Source: a virus | Strand: one strand, 5' to 3' | Virus record (IMG/VR): IMGVR_UViG_3300031951_000588 | Coordinates: 1-36,155 of that record | Length of the DNA: 36,155 nt | In this document: one piece after another, positions 12,745-21,719 of the stretch | Numbering within the stretch: position 1 is the first letter of the stretch | Layout of the letters: the number at the start of each line of letters is the position of its first letter | Notes under the pieces: generated by a model | What the model saw: the letters and a program-made list of their open reading frames with translations, nothing else | Databases searched by the model: none | Told to the model about the DNA's origin: nothing | Position numbers and translations under genes: made by a program

Positions 12745-12758
12745 ACGTTTCACAACGT
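12745..12758 (-). promoter_or_regulatory. 5'-UTR hairpin with GTGA tetraloop (copy 2)
   Basis: On the minus strand ACGTT-GTGA-AACGT forms a 5-bp stem with a GNRA-type loop, ending 10 nt before the ATG at 12734. The flanks AAT-A and -AGTT resemble those of the portal leader. Compared with that copy (ACGCT-GTGA-AGCGT), C-G has become T-A in the stem, a compensatory change that keeps the pairing. Confidence 0.6.
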
Positions 12759-12766
12759 TATTTCTA

Positions 12767-12774
12767 CAAAAATA
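12767..12774 (-). promoter_or_regulatory. -7 box TATTTTTG of a probable promoter
   Basis: TAnnTTTG on the minus strand in the 65-bp gap between the 908-aa and 390-aa genes, 9 nt before the hairpin. No TTG is found at the usual -33 distance, so the promoter is only half supported. Confidence 0.45.
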
Positions 12775-12799
12775 ACAATTAATTTTAAATTTTGTTTGT

Positions 12800-15526
12800 T
12801 TATTCAATTAAATTTTGTATTGCATCTGAAAAATCTATCTCATCTGTATAAGTTACACCGTTTACGCTTACTTTTGTGTAGTGTATTGGGTTGTTTAATG
12901 CAATATCTTGAACATCGTAAAATACAACAAACCCACTATTTAATTCAAAGTTTGACAAACCGCTTTTTTCTGAATAACCTACCTCGTTAATATAAATTAC
13001 TCCGTCTGTTTCTGTAATTGTCATAAAATCACTCTCGAATTTTTCCTCAAGTTTCATATTAAGTTTAGAAGTTGACCATTCGTAATCTAACATTTGAGGA
13101 TAGCCTTTAACTACTTTGCCACTATTAAGCATAACACGAGTAAATCCTTTGTCGGTTACTATCTTATCAACTAAATCAACTGCATTTTCATAATCACAAT
13201 ATACTGTAATATCGTGTATAATTGGATTAAGCACTTTTTGGCTACTTATTTCTGTAGTGCTTATTTGTTCGCTGTCAATAACGTTTTCACTTTCGCCTAT
13301 AAACCTTGTTACTAAGTTGCCGTTTGGCTCAAAAGAAGTGTTTTTAATAAATTTTTCTTGAACGTATTTAGTAGCCGTTGCAAAATACGGATACCATCTC
13401 TGCATTATTCTCTTAACCGAATATAAAAGATTACTGTAGTTTGTAGGGTTTTCAACTCCTTCAATAACTGAAAATCCCTCGTTCGTTCTATTGGTATAAA
13501 CTACATTTGTTAAAAAATACGATACCTCAATAAATGCTTCACCGCTAAAAGTGGCTGAAACTGTCATTGGGAATAATTCTAATATACTACTTGTTATATT
13601 CCAAACTTGCCACGTTCCTACATTTTCACCACTATCAATAAAAAATTGCGCACCAACTCCAAAGCCTAATAAATCCCAACTAAAATTTCCTAAAGTGCCG
13701 TCTGTATTGTTGTTTAAAATTTGTAAATGACCATTTTCTAAAATATTCATTAATAAAACAGCACCAAACCCACCCTTTGCACTCGGTGATAATCCCACAA
13801 CATCAATTAAAAATAGTTTACTATCATTCTGTAGAGATGTGGTGCTTTCTGAATTTGTAGCCGTTCTACGTGCTTCCTCTATCAAAAATGCACTTCTAAT
13901 ATGGTCTAACTCTATTTTAAGATTGGCATCGGCTTTAGTATTTGGATATTTCCATTGTGTTGTTCCGTGAACATCATCAATGGTATTTTCGCCATTTGTT
14001 TCACGGTTTTTTGATGAGTTTTTAAAACCAATATCAGCCGTGTTAAGAAAGTATCTTTTATTAAAAGTCGTTGTGCTTTCGTGGTCTGGCAATTCAATAA
14101 ACGCACCTATTTCGTTATTGGCGTAATAGTCGTAACTTGGTAATATTTCAACTTCGTTTGTGTTAATTTGGTAGTCTTGGAATGTTTCAGGCAAAATATC
14201 CATTAAGTCTTTAAACTTGTTATTAAAGGCTTTGTCTGTTATTTGCCCAATTAAATATCCGTTAAAAGCGAATGTATCGTAATAAACGCCACCTACATCG
14301 TATAAAGGTGCAATAGTTTCTAAACCGCTACAACTTTTAATGTTATGTTTAATTAAATCGATTAGCCTAACGCCTTTTATAACGCTATCAATACCTTGAG
14401 ATATAGCAGTTATATTTACTGTCATTCTACTAAATACTACTTGAGCGTTATAAGTCGCCAATCCACTACTACCACTACCCAAAGCTGTACCAGTTGCTTT
14501 TACATAAATATAAAGTCTTTTACCTATGTTTATAATGGGAATATCTAAACTAAATGTTTCTGGAAAATATACTGCACTTTGTTCTGTATTACCGTAACTT
14601 TTAGAATAAAGCACATATTCATCGTCTATATTGTCTACATCATTACCAACTTGCACTACAAATTCTATTAACGCACTTCCAGTAATTGTAGTTCCAAAAC
14701 CTTCTATTTTATTTAATAATGAATAAGCCTCTACGTTTGTTAGTCTTATTGATACGTTTGTTAAGGTGCTTGTAGCGTATAAATATGAAAACGCTTCAAA
14801 ATTGGGTTGTCCGCTAACATCTAAACCAACTACATTAGAAATAAATGATAAAGTATTTCCTATTGCATATTTTAAAGTAGTATTTGACGGATTAACTCCT
14901 CTTCTTATTTCAGAAGTAATGCCTGAAAAAGAACTATAAAGACCTAAAAAACCACCGCTATAAGTATTACCGTTTTCTTTCCATTCACTAACTTGAGTTA
15001 TCGGTTTAGCTTTTAAAAGTATGTTGGTAGTTTGGCACGGTTCTATTTCGTTTCCGTCTAAATCCTCATTATTAAAAGCATCAACAAAAGTATCTGCATT
15101 TCTTTTTAGCTTTTCCCTTGCCGTATCTTGAATGATTTTAAACTTAATACTATCATTCCCTATAACAGCCGTAAAATAGTCAAAAATACCTTGCGTAAAA
15201 GTTAAACCGTCTTTCTCTAAAATATACTCAACGCTACTTTCCCAACCGTATAACTCAAACAACTGTATAAGATAATCCCAACCTTGAGAAGCGTGGTTTA
15301 TTTGCGTTCCGTCTGGCAAAGTTTGTGAAGCATTTAAACGTTCAAATTGTTCACGAGTAAATTCTAATTCTATTTCCTCGTTTGATTTGAAAACATCACG
15401 CCCAAATCTTTTACTGTCTTGTTCAACTTTAAAACTACTACCGTCAAAACCAAACGGCTCGGAAATCTGAATAGTTCCGATTTGCGGTAAGTCAATAAAG
15501 TTTAAATAATGCTTAAAATTATACAT
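12800..15526 (-). CDS. tail tip hub / tail-associated structural protein, 908 aa
   Basis: It begins MYNFKHYLNFIDLPQIGTIQ and follows the tape-measure gene with an 8-nt overlap, the usual place of distal-tail and hub proteins. The first 150 residues (IQISEPFGFDGSSFKVEQDS, then GWDYLIQLFELYGWESSVEYIL) resemble the N-terminal part of Bacteroidota phage tail tip proteins. The rest is a long succession of beta-rich segments without a peptidase or glycosidase motif that I can see. It probably forms the tail tip ring and joins the tail tube to the adhesins. Confidence 0.72.
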   Translation of the reverse strand: MYNFKHYLNFIDLPQIGTIQISEPFGFDGSSFKVEQDSKRFGRDVFKSNEEIELEFTREQFERLNASQTLPDGTQINHASQGWDYLIQLFELYGWESSVEYILEKDGLTFTQGIFDYFTAVIGNDSIKFKIIQDTAREKLKRNADTFVDAFNNEDLDGNEIEPCQTTNILLKAKPITQVSEWKENGNTYSGGFLGLYSSFSGITSEIRRGVNPSNTTLKYAIGNTLSFISNVVGLDVSGQPNFEAFSYLYATSTLTNVSIRLTNVEAYSLLNKIEGFGTTITGSALIEFVVQVGNDVDNIDDEYVLYSKSYGNTEQSAVYFPETFSLDIPIINIGKRLYIYVKATGTALGSGSSGLATYNAQVVFSRMTVNITAISQGIDSVIKGVRLIDLIKHNIKSCSGLETIAPLYDVGGVYYDTFAFNGYLIGQITDKAFNNKFKDLMDILPETFQDYQINTNEVEILPSYDYYANNEIGAFIELPDHESTTTFNKRYFLNTADIGFKNSSKNRETNGENTIDDVHGTTQWKYPNTKADANLKIELDHIRSAFLIEEARRTATNSESTTSLQNDSKLFLIDVVGLSPSAKGGFGAVLLMNILENGHLQILNNNTDGTLGNFSWDLLGFGVGAQFFIDSGENVGTWQVWNITSSILELFPMTVSATFSGEAFIEVSYFLTNVVYTNRTNEGFSVIEGVENPTNYSNLLYSVKRIMQRWYPYFATATKYVQEKFIKNTSFEPNGNLVTRFIGESENVIDSEQISTTEISSQKVLNPIIHDITVYCDYENAVDLVDKIVTDKGFTRVMLNSGKVVKGYPQMLDYEWSTSKLNMKLEEKFESDFMTITETDGVIYINEVGYSEKSGLSNFELNSGFVVFYDVQDIALNNPIHYTKVSVNGVTYTDEIDFSDAIQNLIE

Positions 15527-18212
15527 CGAATTTACCTATTTTTAATCGGGTGTTTAACATTTGTTGTCTTATGCCGTTTTTAACTTTAAATATCTTTTCG
15601 CCTCGAATATCACGGCTAACCAACAAAGTATCTTTATTCTCTATTGCTTTGGCTATTTTGTCAAGTTTGGCGTTTGTAAGGTTGTTGTCAACACTAATAT
15701 CTATTTTCGGCATTGATATACCGTTTGATGTTAATATTTCATTCAGTCCGTTATCAAACATTAAAGACGATTGTTCTGCCGTGTAAACTTTATCTCCTTT
15801 TGATAAGTAAGTAAGTTGCGCTCCTTTATTGCTACCCGTTGTTTTTATTTTACCGTGTTTATCGGTAATAATTTCCGCTCCTTTTTCTTGAGTATATGCC
15901 CAACCCTCTGGAGCGTTGTCAGTTCCTTTATAAAATTGTGGTATTTGTTGCGATGCTATCATAGTTGTTTGAATAGCACCTAAAACACCGATTAAAACAG
16001 CTAAAGGAATGTTTGCTGTAGCCAAAGCACTTGTAACCCCTTGCGCTGTATTTACAATTGAGTTAAATATAGCTAATTTCTTTTGGCTTTCTGCTTGTCT
16101 ACGCTGTATTTGCCGTCTACGTTCCTCGTATTGGCGTTCTATTTCCTCTCTTGCACTTGCGCTTTCACCCGCAAATAGCAAAGCAATGTCTCTTTCTTGT
16201 TCTAAACGTGCAAATTGTTGGTCAAATTGTGATTGTTGTTGTTGATTAATAAACTCAAAAGTTTGTTTAGCTACATCTCCGATATATTTCATTCCTACAG
16301 CAAACTTCTCATTAAAAGTGTTTGCTTTATCCCACATAGATTTAAAAGTACCGTCAAACATTGGTATAAGACTATCTAAACCAAAAGATGATAAAGCGCT
16401 GTTTGCGGTTGTTTGAAATAGTTGTTTAAGACTATCGTCTAATTCTTTAACTTCTTTAGTCCCTTTACGCCAATCTTCAAAAGTTTTTGCTGGGTCATCA
16501 CCAAATAATTTTAAAGCCAATCCTTCGCGGTCAAATTCCGATATTTCTCCTCTTAAAGCCCTTAAACCATCTTCTAAAATAGCTAATTGTGCATTATAAG
16601 ATTTATACTCTTCTGTAGTGTCTGCTGTTTTACTTCTTATTTCTTTTAATCGTGATATTTCTTTTTCAAACCACGCTTCCGTATTTTTTAATAATTCAGC
16701 TTCTTTTTCTCTCTCATTATTTTTATCTTCTTTCGCTTTTTTACCTTTTTTATCGGCTTCTGTTTCATCATTAACTGAATCTATGTATTTTGCATTTGCG
16801 TTATATTGTTCTATTCCAAACTTAATACTTTCTTCAATAGTTTTATTTTTAGCTTGGTATTGTTCTTTTAACGTGCCTTCTAAATAAAACAATCTTTCTA
16901 ATTGTAAATTTAAATTTTCATATCTTTCTCTTTGTTCTTCGTCTTTTGTAAAAGGGTCTATTTTGGCTATTTTAGCACCTAATTCAAGCCTTTTTGTTTC
17001 AATAGCGTTTAATTGGTCTGCTAACCATTTTTGATTTTTTAGCTTATCATTAATTGATTGTTGTATTAATTCTTGAGAAGCCAAAGCGATACCTCTTTTT
17101 ACTAAAGCATCATTAAGTTTCAATTCAGCTTCGGCAGTATCTCCAGCTAATATTTTTTCCTTACTTAAACTGCCTAAATAATCAGGATATCTTTTTTGTA
17201 ATTCATTAACTGCTTTTATTCTTTCGGCATAAGATAAAGAAACGTTTTTAGCGGTTTCTAATAATACTTTTGCGTTTGATATTTCTGCGCTTTGATGTCT
17301 CGCTATGCTTTCTCTCGCTTGGTCTTCCGCTTTGTTTTTATCTTCAAGTGCTTTTTTTTCGGCTTCAATAGCTTTTGTTCTTGCTCCACTCCCAGTAATC
17401 CACTCTCCTATTTCTTTACCAAATACGGTTAGTAAAGTTATACCAACCCCTAATAATGTTTGCCAACTAAAAAAAGCACCCGCTAATTGTTTTAAAACGC
17501 TTGTGGTTGGCTTCCCTTGCGCTTGTAGTTCTTTATTTTGAGCGACTGCATTACTTAATGCATCGGTAAAGATTGGAATGTTATTTGATAATGCCATAAA
17601 ACCAGTCTGAACTGAATAAGTAAAAGCTGGCATTTCACGGGTTAACTGATTTATTGAGTTGCTTAACGGATTGAAACCACTTGCATAATTACCAACGTTA
17701 CGCTGATATTTACCCATTGTAGCATCAACGGCTTTTAAAGTCTTATCGTATTGCTGAATTTTTCCTTGTAAAAACGTATATCTTTGCTCTTCTTTTTGTG
17801 TTAAAGTAAGATTTAATTCCTTTTTAGTCGCTAAGTTTTTATACTCATTGGATAAGGCGTTTAATTTAGCTTGTACTTTATTATAAACGTTTTGTGATGC
17901 ATTTAGTTTAGCTTGTTCTTTTGCTAAATTAGCTTCAAACTTATCAAATGCTTTTTCTCTGGCTTGTTCAAGTTTTATTTCTGCTAACCTTGTGCGCTCA
18001 AGTTCTTTTTGTACTTTTTGCAGTTGTTTCTCTTGGTCTGCATATCTTTTAGCTAAATCTTTAATAGCACCATCTGAACCGCTTGGCGTATTAATCGACT
18101 GCATTTTTTGACCTACTTTTTCAACATTTGAAACCATTTTAACGAGTTCCAAATTAGCCGTTTGCAAGTCTTTTAAGGCACTCTCTGAAAGTAATTCTAT
18201 AAATTCCGCCAT
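15519..18212 (-). CDS. tail tape measure protein, 897 aa
   Basis: It is one of the two largest genes and follows the presumed chaperone gene directly. Residues 1-175 are coiled coil (EKQLQKVQKELERTRLAEIK, ...). Hydrophobic segments follow at about 240-270 (AGAFFSWQTLLGVGITLLTV) and in IFNSIVNTAQGVTSALATAN..LAVLIGVLGAIQ (about 725-765), with more coiled coil between (FARLEQERDI, REEIERQYEERRRQIQRRQ). The C-terminal domain contains KGTDNAPEGWAYTQEKGAEII, typical of Bacteroidota tape measure proteins. It sets tail length; at about 0.15 nm per residue the tail would be near 135 nm (inference). Its ATG overlaps the previous TAA. Confidence 0.93.
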   Translation of the reverse strand: MAEFIELLSESALKDLQTANLELVKMVSNVEKVGQKMQSINTPSGSDGAIKDLAKRYADQEKQLQKVQKELERTRLAEIKLEQAREKAFDKFEANLAKEQAKLNASQNVYNKVQAKLNALSNEYKNLATKKELNLTLTQKEEQRYTFLQGKIQQYDKTLKAVDATMGKYQRNVGNYASGFNPLSNSINQLTREMPAFTYSVQTGFMALSNNIPIFTDALSNAVAQNKELQAQGKPTTSVLKQLAGAFFSWQTLLGVGITLLTVFGKEIGEWITGSGARTKAIEAEKKALEDKNKAEDQARESIARHQSAEISNAKVLLETAKNVSLSYAERIKAVNELQKRYPDYLGSLSKEKILAGDTAEAELKLNDALVKRGIALASQELIQQSINDKLKNQKWLADQLNAIETKRLELGAKIAKIDPFTKDEEQRERYENLNLQLERLFYLEGTLKEQYQAKNKTIEESIKFGIEQYNANAKYIDSVNDETEADKKGKKAKEDKNNEREKEAELLKNTEAWFEKEISRLKEIRSKTADTTEEYKSYNAQLAILEDGLRALRGEISEFDREGLALKLFGDDPAKTFEDWRKGTKEVKELDDSLKQLFQTTANSALSSFGLDSLIPMFDGTFKSMWDKANTFNEKFAVGMKYIGDVAKQTFEFINQQQQSQFDQQFARLEQERDIALLFAGESASAREEIERQYEERRRQIQRRQAESQKKLAIFNSIVNTAQGVTSALATANIPLAVLIGVLGAIQTTMIASQQIPQFYKGTDNAPEGWAYTQEKGAEIITDKHGKIKTTGSNKGAQLTYLSKGDKVYTAEQSSLMFDNGLNEILTSNGISMPKIDISVDNNLTNAKLDKIAKAIENKDTLLVSRDIRGEKIFKVKNGIRQQMLNTRLKIGKFDV

Positions 18213-18808
18213 TATTTCTTATTCTTTTGTTGTTCAACTAATTTTATTGCTGACTTTTCACAAGCCATATAAACCGCTAAAGTCATTTCCTCTTTTACTA
18301 AGGCGTTCCCTTGTAATACATTACCCAACCCCACAACCGCTTCAAAGTAATTAAAGTCTTTGCTTTGTGATTTCTTAATCATTTTGTTAAATTCAATCTC
18401 TGCTATTGCTAAATCGTTTTCAATCAATCCTACTTCTAAAGTTAAAACTCTTTTAACCTCTTCGGCAAAGTCCGCTTCTAAATCAATTACAATACCATAA
18501 CCATCTTTTAAGGCTTTTATAAAGTCCTCCCGCATTTGCTTAGTGGTTTGGTTGTAATAGTAGAAATGTACCGCTTGTTTCAGCGTTGCAATTTTGTATT
18601 TATAAAACGAAATATCCTTTGTAAGGCGTAAATATTCTTTTGCCTCGTAATTGTCCGAACCAATAAAGAAATTGTCATAAATAGCCATAAAAACAGCTTC
18701 TAAACCTTTTTCACTTGGTTTAGGCTTTAGTAATTGGTAGTTTTTCGTTTTTAGTATTTCAAAAAACGTTTTTGCTGGAATGTTATCTAATGAATTATAC
18801 TTTGGCAT
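18212..18808 (-). CDS. putative tail assembly chaperone, 198 aa
   Basis: A helical protein beginning MPKYNSLDNIPAKTFFEILK, immediately upstream of the tape measure gene, the position of tail assembly chaperones. No second frame overlaps its end and the tape measure ATG directly overlaps its TAA, so the usual programmed frameshift (G/GT type) is not evident. The sequence does not show a motif I can name. The assignment is positional, with moderate confidence. Confidence 0.6.
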   Translation of the reverse strand: MPKYNSLDNIPAKTFFEILKTKNYQLLKPKPSEKGLEAVFMAIYDNFFIGSDNYEAKEYLRLTKDISFYKYKIATLKQAVHFYYYNQTTKQMREDFIKALKDGYGIVIDLEADFAEEVKRVLTLEVGLIENDLAIAEIEFNKMIKKSQSKDFNYFEAVVGLGNVLQGNALVKEEMTLAVYMACEKSAIKLVEQQKNKK

Positions 18809-18819
18809 TTCTTTAATTT

Positions 18820-18853
18820 AAAAAGGCAGTACCAAAATTAATTGATACTGCCC
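18820..18853 (-). terminator. rho-independent terminator or attenuator
   Basis: On the minus strand GGCAGTATC (18852-18844) pairs with GGTACTGCC (18833-18825), nine pairs including one U-G, with a 10-nt loop and a run of T after it. It follows the 150-aa gene and precedes the chaperone and tape measure genes, so it would limit tail-tip expression relative to head genes. Confidence 0.8.
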
Positions 18854-18868
18854 ATCCTTGTCGTTTTA

Positions 18869-18876
18869 CAAATATA
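18869..18876 (-). promoter_or_regulatory. isolated TATATTTG box before the terminator
   Basis: A perfect TAnnTTTG on the minus strand, about 16 nt upstream of the terminator hairpin, with no TTG at the -33 distance. If used, it would yield a very short transcript or an attenuated one. It may be chance. Confidence 0.25.
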
Positions 18877-18894
18877 GTAATTATTTTAATTCAA

Positions 18895-19347
18895 TTACTT
18901 TTTGTTTAAAATTTTTTGTATATCCTGACTTAAAACTAATCGATAAATGTTATTTTGTCTTTCGTTAAACCAATCTTGGTTTATTCCCATTATTTCGATA
19001 CCATATTTACCTTTTAACATTTCTGTTTTACTATCTCGGCTATCAAATAAAAATCCACTTGCGTAAGGTTTAACAAATAAACCACCCGCAAATTGTCGAG
19101 TCAGTAACAAATCGACATAACCGTTTGCTCTTGGGTTTATTTGGTCTTTGAAAATAGCATATTCCGCATCACGGTAAACGCCTATTTTACTACCATCTGG
19201 TCTAATCCCTTGCTCAAACTCATTTATTTTTTCCTCTTTTAGCGTTCTTTGGTCGCTCAACACTATCTGCTGTACTTGGTTCTGCAACCACGATTTCTGT
19301 GCCACTATCTGCAACCTCGATAGCATTTGCTTTGCTGATACTCTCAT
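18895..19347 (-). CDS. head-tail / tail completion protein, 150 aa
   Basis: The central part (EFEQGIRPDGSKIGVYRDAEYAIFKDQINP...GYVDLLLTRQFAGGLFV, about residues 45-95) resembles a small structural protein common in Bacteroidota siphophages between the tube and tape measure genes. The first 43 codons overlap the 3' end of the 106-aa gene in another frame. That part has codons (TCG, AGG, CAG, GTG) unlike the rest of the phage, showing it is overprinted on the older frame. A later in-frame ATG would lose the conserved core, so I keep the 19347 start. Confidence 0.65.
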   Translation of the reverse strand: MRVSAKQMLSRLQIVAQKSWLQNQVQQIVLSDQRTLKEEKINEFEQGIRPDGSKIGVYRDAEYAIFKDQINPRANGYVDLLLTRQFAGGLFVKPYASGFLFDSRDSKTEMLKGKYGIEIMGINQDWFNERQNNIYRLVLSQDIQKILNKK

Positions 19348-19540
19348 TTTTCTTGTGATTATTACCGCATCCTATACAACAACCGTCAACTTCTTTGTGA
19401 GGATTGTCTAAAAACTCGTTAATTAAAACATCATTTTGTTGGTTTGTGTATTTCTTAATCCAAACTACTTTTTCTTCTCTTGTAAGGTCTAAAAACGCTT
19501 TAAAATCGTCTTTGCCTAATAATTTATTAAATATTTGCAT
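19220..19540 (-). CDS. hypothetical protein with CxxC motif, 106 aa
   Basis: It begins MQIFNKLLGKDDFKAFLDL. A helical N-terminal region is followed by VDGCCIGCGNNHKK, a cysteine-rich knuckle that may bind zinc, then a low-complexity Ala/Glu/Lys tail. Its codons are typical of the phage even in the stretch shared with the 150-aa gene, so this frame is the older one there. It lies after a strong terminator downstream of the tail tube gene. Function unknown. Confidence 0.65.
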   Translation of the reverse strand: MQIFNKLLGKDDFKAFLDLTREEKVVWIKKYTNQQNDVLINEFLDNPHKEVDGCCIGCGNNHKKNESISKANAIEVADSGTEIVVAEPSTADSVERPKNAKRGKNK

Positions 19541-19564
19541 AATATTATTTTTATCAAAATTAAT

Positions 19565-19593
19565 AAAAAAAGCGGTAACTTTTACATTACCGC
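19565..19593 (-). terminator. strong rho-independent terminator after the tail tube gene
   Basis: On the minus strand GCGGTAA (19593-19587) pairs with TTACCGC (19578-19572) around an 8-nt loop, followed by seven T. It sits about 20 nt after the tail tube stop. A terminator at this point raises the molar excess of capsid and tube proteins over downstream tail proteins. Confidence 0.92.
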
Positions 19594-19614
19594 CTTAAAA
19601 TTAATTTCTTACGA

Positions 19615-20547
19615 TTATGCTACTGTTGTAGCTTCGTTTGAAGTTCCTTTGTAGAATTTAGTGCCTACTTTAGCACAAGCTACAGACTCAACACTATCGT
19701 ATAATTGAACTACTACTTTATCACCCGCTCCAAGTGTTGCAGTTGGCTCAAAGCTGTATTCTTTTGTTACGCTATCTTGAGTTAAAGATAAAGCCGTGAT
19801 AGTATCGACTACTCCATCAATAGTACATCTTAGATTTGCAATAGCCAAACCATTCAAAGAATAAGCCTCATTCATTGCAAATTTAGCAAAGAAATATACT
19901 TTACCCTCTGAAGCATCAGCACGAGCGGTTAAAGTTATATCTGTAATAGGCAACAAATCTGTATTTGGATTGAAGTCTAAAACATCAGGAGTTAAAATAG
20001 CTACTTGACTATTGTATTGGTCTGCATTGATTAACTGCATTGTTACAGTTACACTTGCTTGTGTTGAACCATCGGTAAACATATAAGTACCGCTATTCAA
20101 CATCCCTAAATCGAAACCGCTAAATACTGTACCGTTTGTTGCACCAGCTACAGCACCGTTTTCAAACGCTAATAAGATGTCAAATGCTTGGTAAGAGTTC
20201 CAAGTGTACAAAGCACTTGCATATTTCCAACCGCCTTTCCAGAATTTGAAAGCAAATTGAGGCAGTCCGTTACGAACTACTGACATAATTCCTCCTTGCG
20301 CTTCCTCTGTAGTTGGCTCTGGCGTGTTGTTAGTAAACTCTACTGCACCCATTACTGGTACAAAGTTACCTAATTGGATTTGCTCATCACAGTAAGCCTT
20401 ATCGAAAGTATCGGTAGCTAAATCGATATTCCAACCTTTTGGCACAATGATAAAACCTCTTGGAATTCCTACCTCAACAATACAGTCAGGAAGTCCTAAG
20501 TTTTGGCGAGATGTTGCACAATCTCTTTGATTTATTAATACACTCAT
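19615..20547 (-). CDS. major tail tube protein, 310 aa
   Basis: It begins MSVLINQRDCATSRQNLGLP and is beta-rich with the polar, Gly/Ala/Thr-rich composition of a virion structural protein. The C-terminal part (about 210-290: DITLTARADASEGKVYFFAKFA, ...) resembles an Ig-like appended domain. The position between head completion genes and the tape measure gene, and the strong terminator that follows, both fit the most abundant tail protein. No enzymatic motif is visible. The identity is inferred from order and composition. Confidence 0.78.
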   Translation of the reverse strand: MSVLINQRDCATSRQNLGLPDCIVEVGIPRGFIIVPKGWNIDLATDTFDKAYCDEQIQLGNFVPVMGAVEFTNNTPEPTTEEAQGGIMSVVRNGLPQFAFKFWKGGWKYASALYTWNSYQAFDILLAFENGAVAGATNGTVFSGFDLGMLNSGTYMFTDGSTQASVTVTMQLINADQYNSQVAILTPDVLDFNPNTDLLPITDITLTARADASEGKVYFFAKFAMNEAYSLNGLAIANLRCTIDGVVDTITALSLTQDSVTKEYSFEPTATLGAGDKVVVQLYDSVESVACAKVGTKFYKGTSNEATTVA

Positions 20548-20562
20548 TTGTATATACTTTTT

Positions 20563-21075
20563 TTAATTATTAAATTTTATTTCTGACAAACAACTACTAA
20601 AGTTGTTAAATGTTATTTCTGCTTTTATTATAATAGCGTTACAAATGTAAACTAACGTTTTATCTACTTCTCGCATTGAATATTTAGTTATTCTTTGCGT
20701 TTTTAAGCTGTCAATTTTGTAATTTGATATTCCACTATTTTGTAAAGCAATTAATAGATTATCGGCAATAGGCTGTAGTATAAGACTAAAATCATATTGG
20801 TATTGATAAGGATTAAACTCGCTCGGTGCTTGTGTTTCGTTTAAAATCACTATTCGAGCGTTTCGTGTTACCGTTCCGCCATAAGCGTTGTGGCTATCCT
20901 CTCCGTCTTCTAACCATATTAAAGGAAAACTTCTCTTTTGATTAAGAGTTAAATAGTCGGCTAAAACATTAGCTGTACCCCAGTTATAATTTACAGAAAA
21001 CTCATTGTCTTTTGCATCTGTAATAGGTGGTAAAACCTCTATTAATCGCCCTAATTGTTCCTCAAATACTATCAT
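20563..21075 (-). CDS. putative tail terminator / head-tail joining protein, 170 aa
   Basis: It begins MIVFEEQLGRLIEVLPPITD, with a mixed alpha/beta pattern (NYNWGTANVLADYLTLNQ, SFPLIWLEDGED, DFSLILQPIADNLLIALQNS). Its place directly before the tail tube gene, and a length close to that of tail terminators, suggest that it caps the tail at the head-tail joint. Its ATG overlaps the connector stop by 4 nt. Assignment is positional. Confidence 0.6.
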   Translation of the reverse strand: MIVFEEQLGRLIEVLPPITDAKDNEFSVNYNWGTANVLADYLTLNQKRSFPLIWLEDGEDSHNAYGGTVTRNARIVILNETQAPSEFNPYQYQYDFSLILQPIADNLLIALQNSGISNYKIDSLKTQRITKYSMREVDKTLVYICNAIIIKAEITFNNFSSCLSEIKFNN

Positions 21076-21719
21076 ATACCGAAGCTGTTTTGTCCTTCGT
21101 ATGTTCTAAACTTAGCTATATCAAAGTTTTCAAAGTCGGCTTGTTTATCAAATAAATATTGATGTAAACTAACTTCTATTTCCTCGTTACAACCAAAGTA
21201 ATCTATAAACTCTATACCGTCAATATCGTAAATATTTGGGTATTGCATATACCCGCCTTGATAACCACTTAAAAACGCTTGTGATGCGTTAGCTATCTTG
21301 TATAGTGGTGCTACGTTTATAGATTTTTCAGAACTACCTTGAACCGTTCCTACTCCCGCCAATCTTGTGTTAGTTTCAGTAAGGAATACTTCGTAAACTT
21401 TGAATGCGATTAAACTAAATTCATAATCTAAGCCATTCCAAATATTACCATCGTATTCCTCACCTTGTACTAACTTTTCATAAGGAGCGTATATCGGATT
21501 TGTAAACTCATCCTCTATAGCTAATTGAAGCGTGTTGTAAGTTGATAAACCTAAAGCATTAACCAAAATAGACTTTTCAACTCTTGTAATCAAATCCGTT
21601 AAATACGTTGTTTCATTTGGCGTTTGCATCGAAGCGTTAGCAACGGGTGCAGAAACACTCAAAGGAATGTTTAAAACGTTTGAATTTTGAAAGTATGTTA
21701 AGTCTATTATATTTGGCAT
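21072..21719 (-). CDS. head-tail connector (adaptor) protein, 215 aa
   Basis: An all-helical pattern (YLTDLITRVEKSILVNALGL, EFSLIAFKVYEVFLTETN) followed by a C-terminal part ending in EFIDYFGCNEEIEVSLHQYL. Helical proteins of this length right after the capsid gene are adaptors that bind under the portal (gp6/gp15 type, including the DUF6712-like group in Bacteroidota). Its ATG overlaps the TAA of the 52-aa gene. The adaptor role is likely but rests on gene order and secondary structure. Confidence 0.65.
   Translation of the reverse strand: MPNIIDLTYFQNSNVLNIPLSVSAPVANASMQTPNETTYLTDLITRVEKSILVNALGLSTYNTLQLAIEDEFTNPIYAPYEKLVQGEEYDGNIWNGLDYEFSLIAFKVYEVFLTETNTRLAGVGTVQGSSEKSINVAPLYKIANASQAFLSGYQGGYMQYPNIYDIDGIEFIDYFGCNEEIEVSLHQYLFDKQADFENFDIAKFRTYEGQNSFGI

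Noticed and set aside
16618-16887. Plus-strand open frames in the tape measure gene
   Set aside because: Antisense shadows of a repetitive coiled-coil coding region; Ser/Phe-rich translations without conserved pattern.
18212-18808. G/GT-type tail chaperone frameshift before the tape measure gene
   Set aside because: The tape measure ATG directly overlaps the TAA of the 198-aa gene, so there is no second frame of any length to fuse.
19220-19347. Programmed frameshift joining the 106-aa and 150-aa frames
   Set aside because: The frames differ by +1 (or -2), and the A-rich run near the 106-aa stop is not a standard -1 slippery site. The 150-aa frame also has its own ATG.
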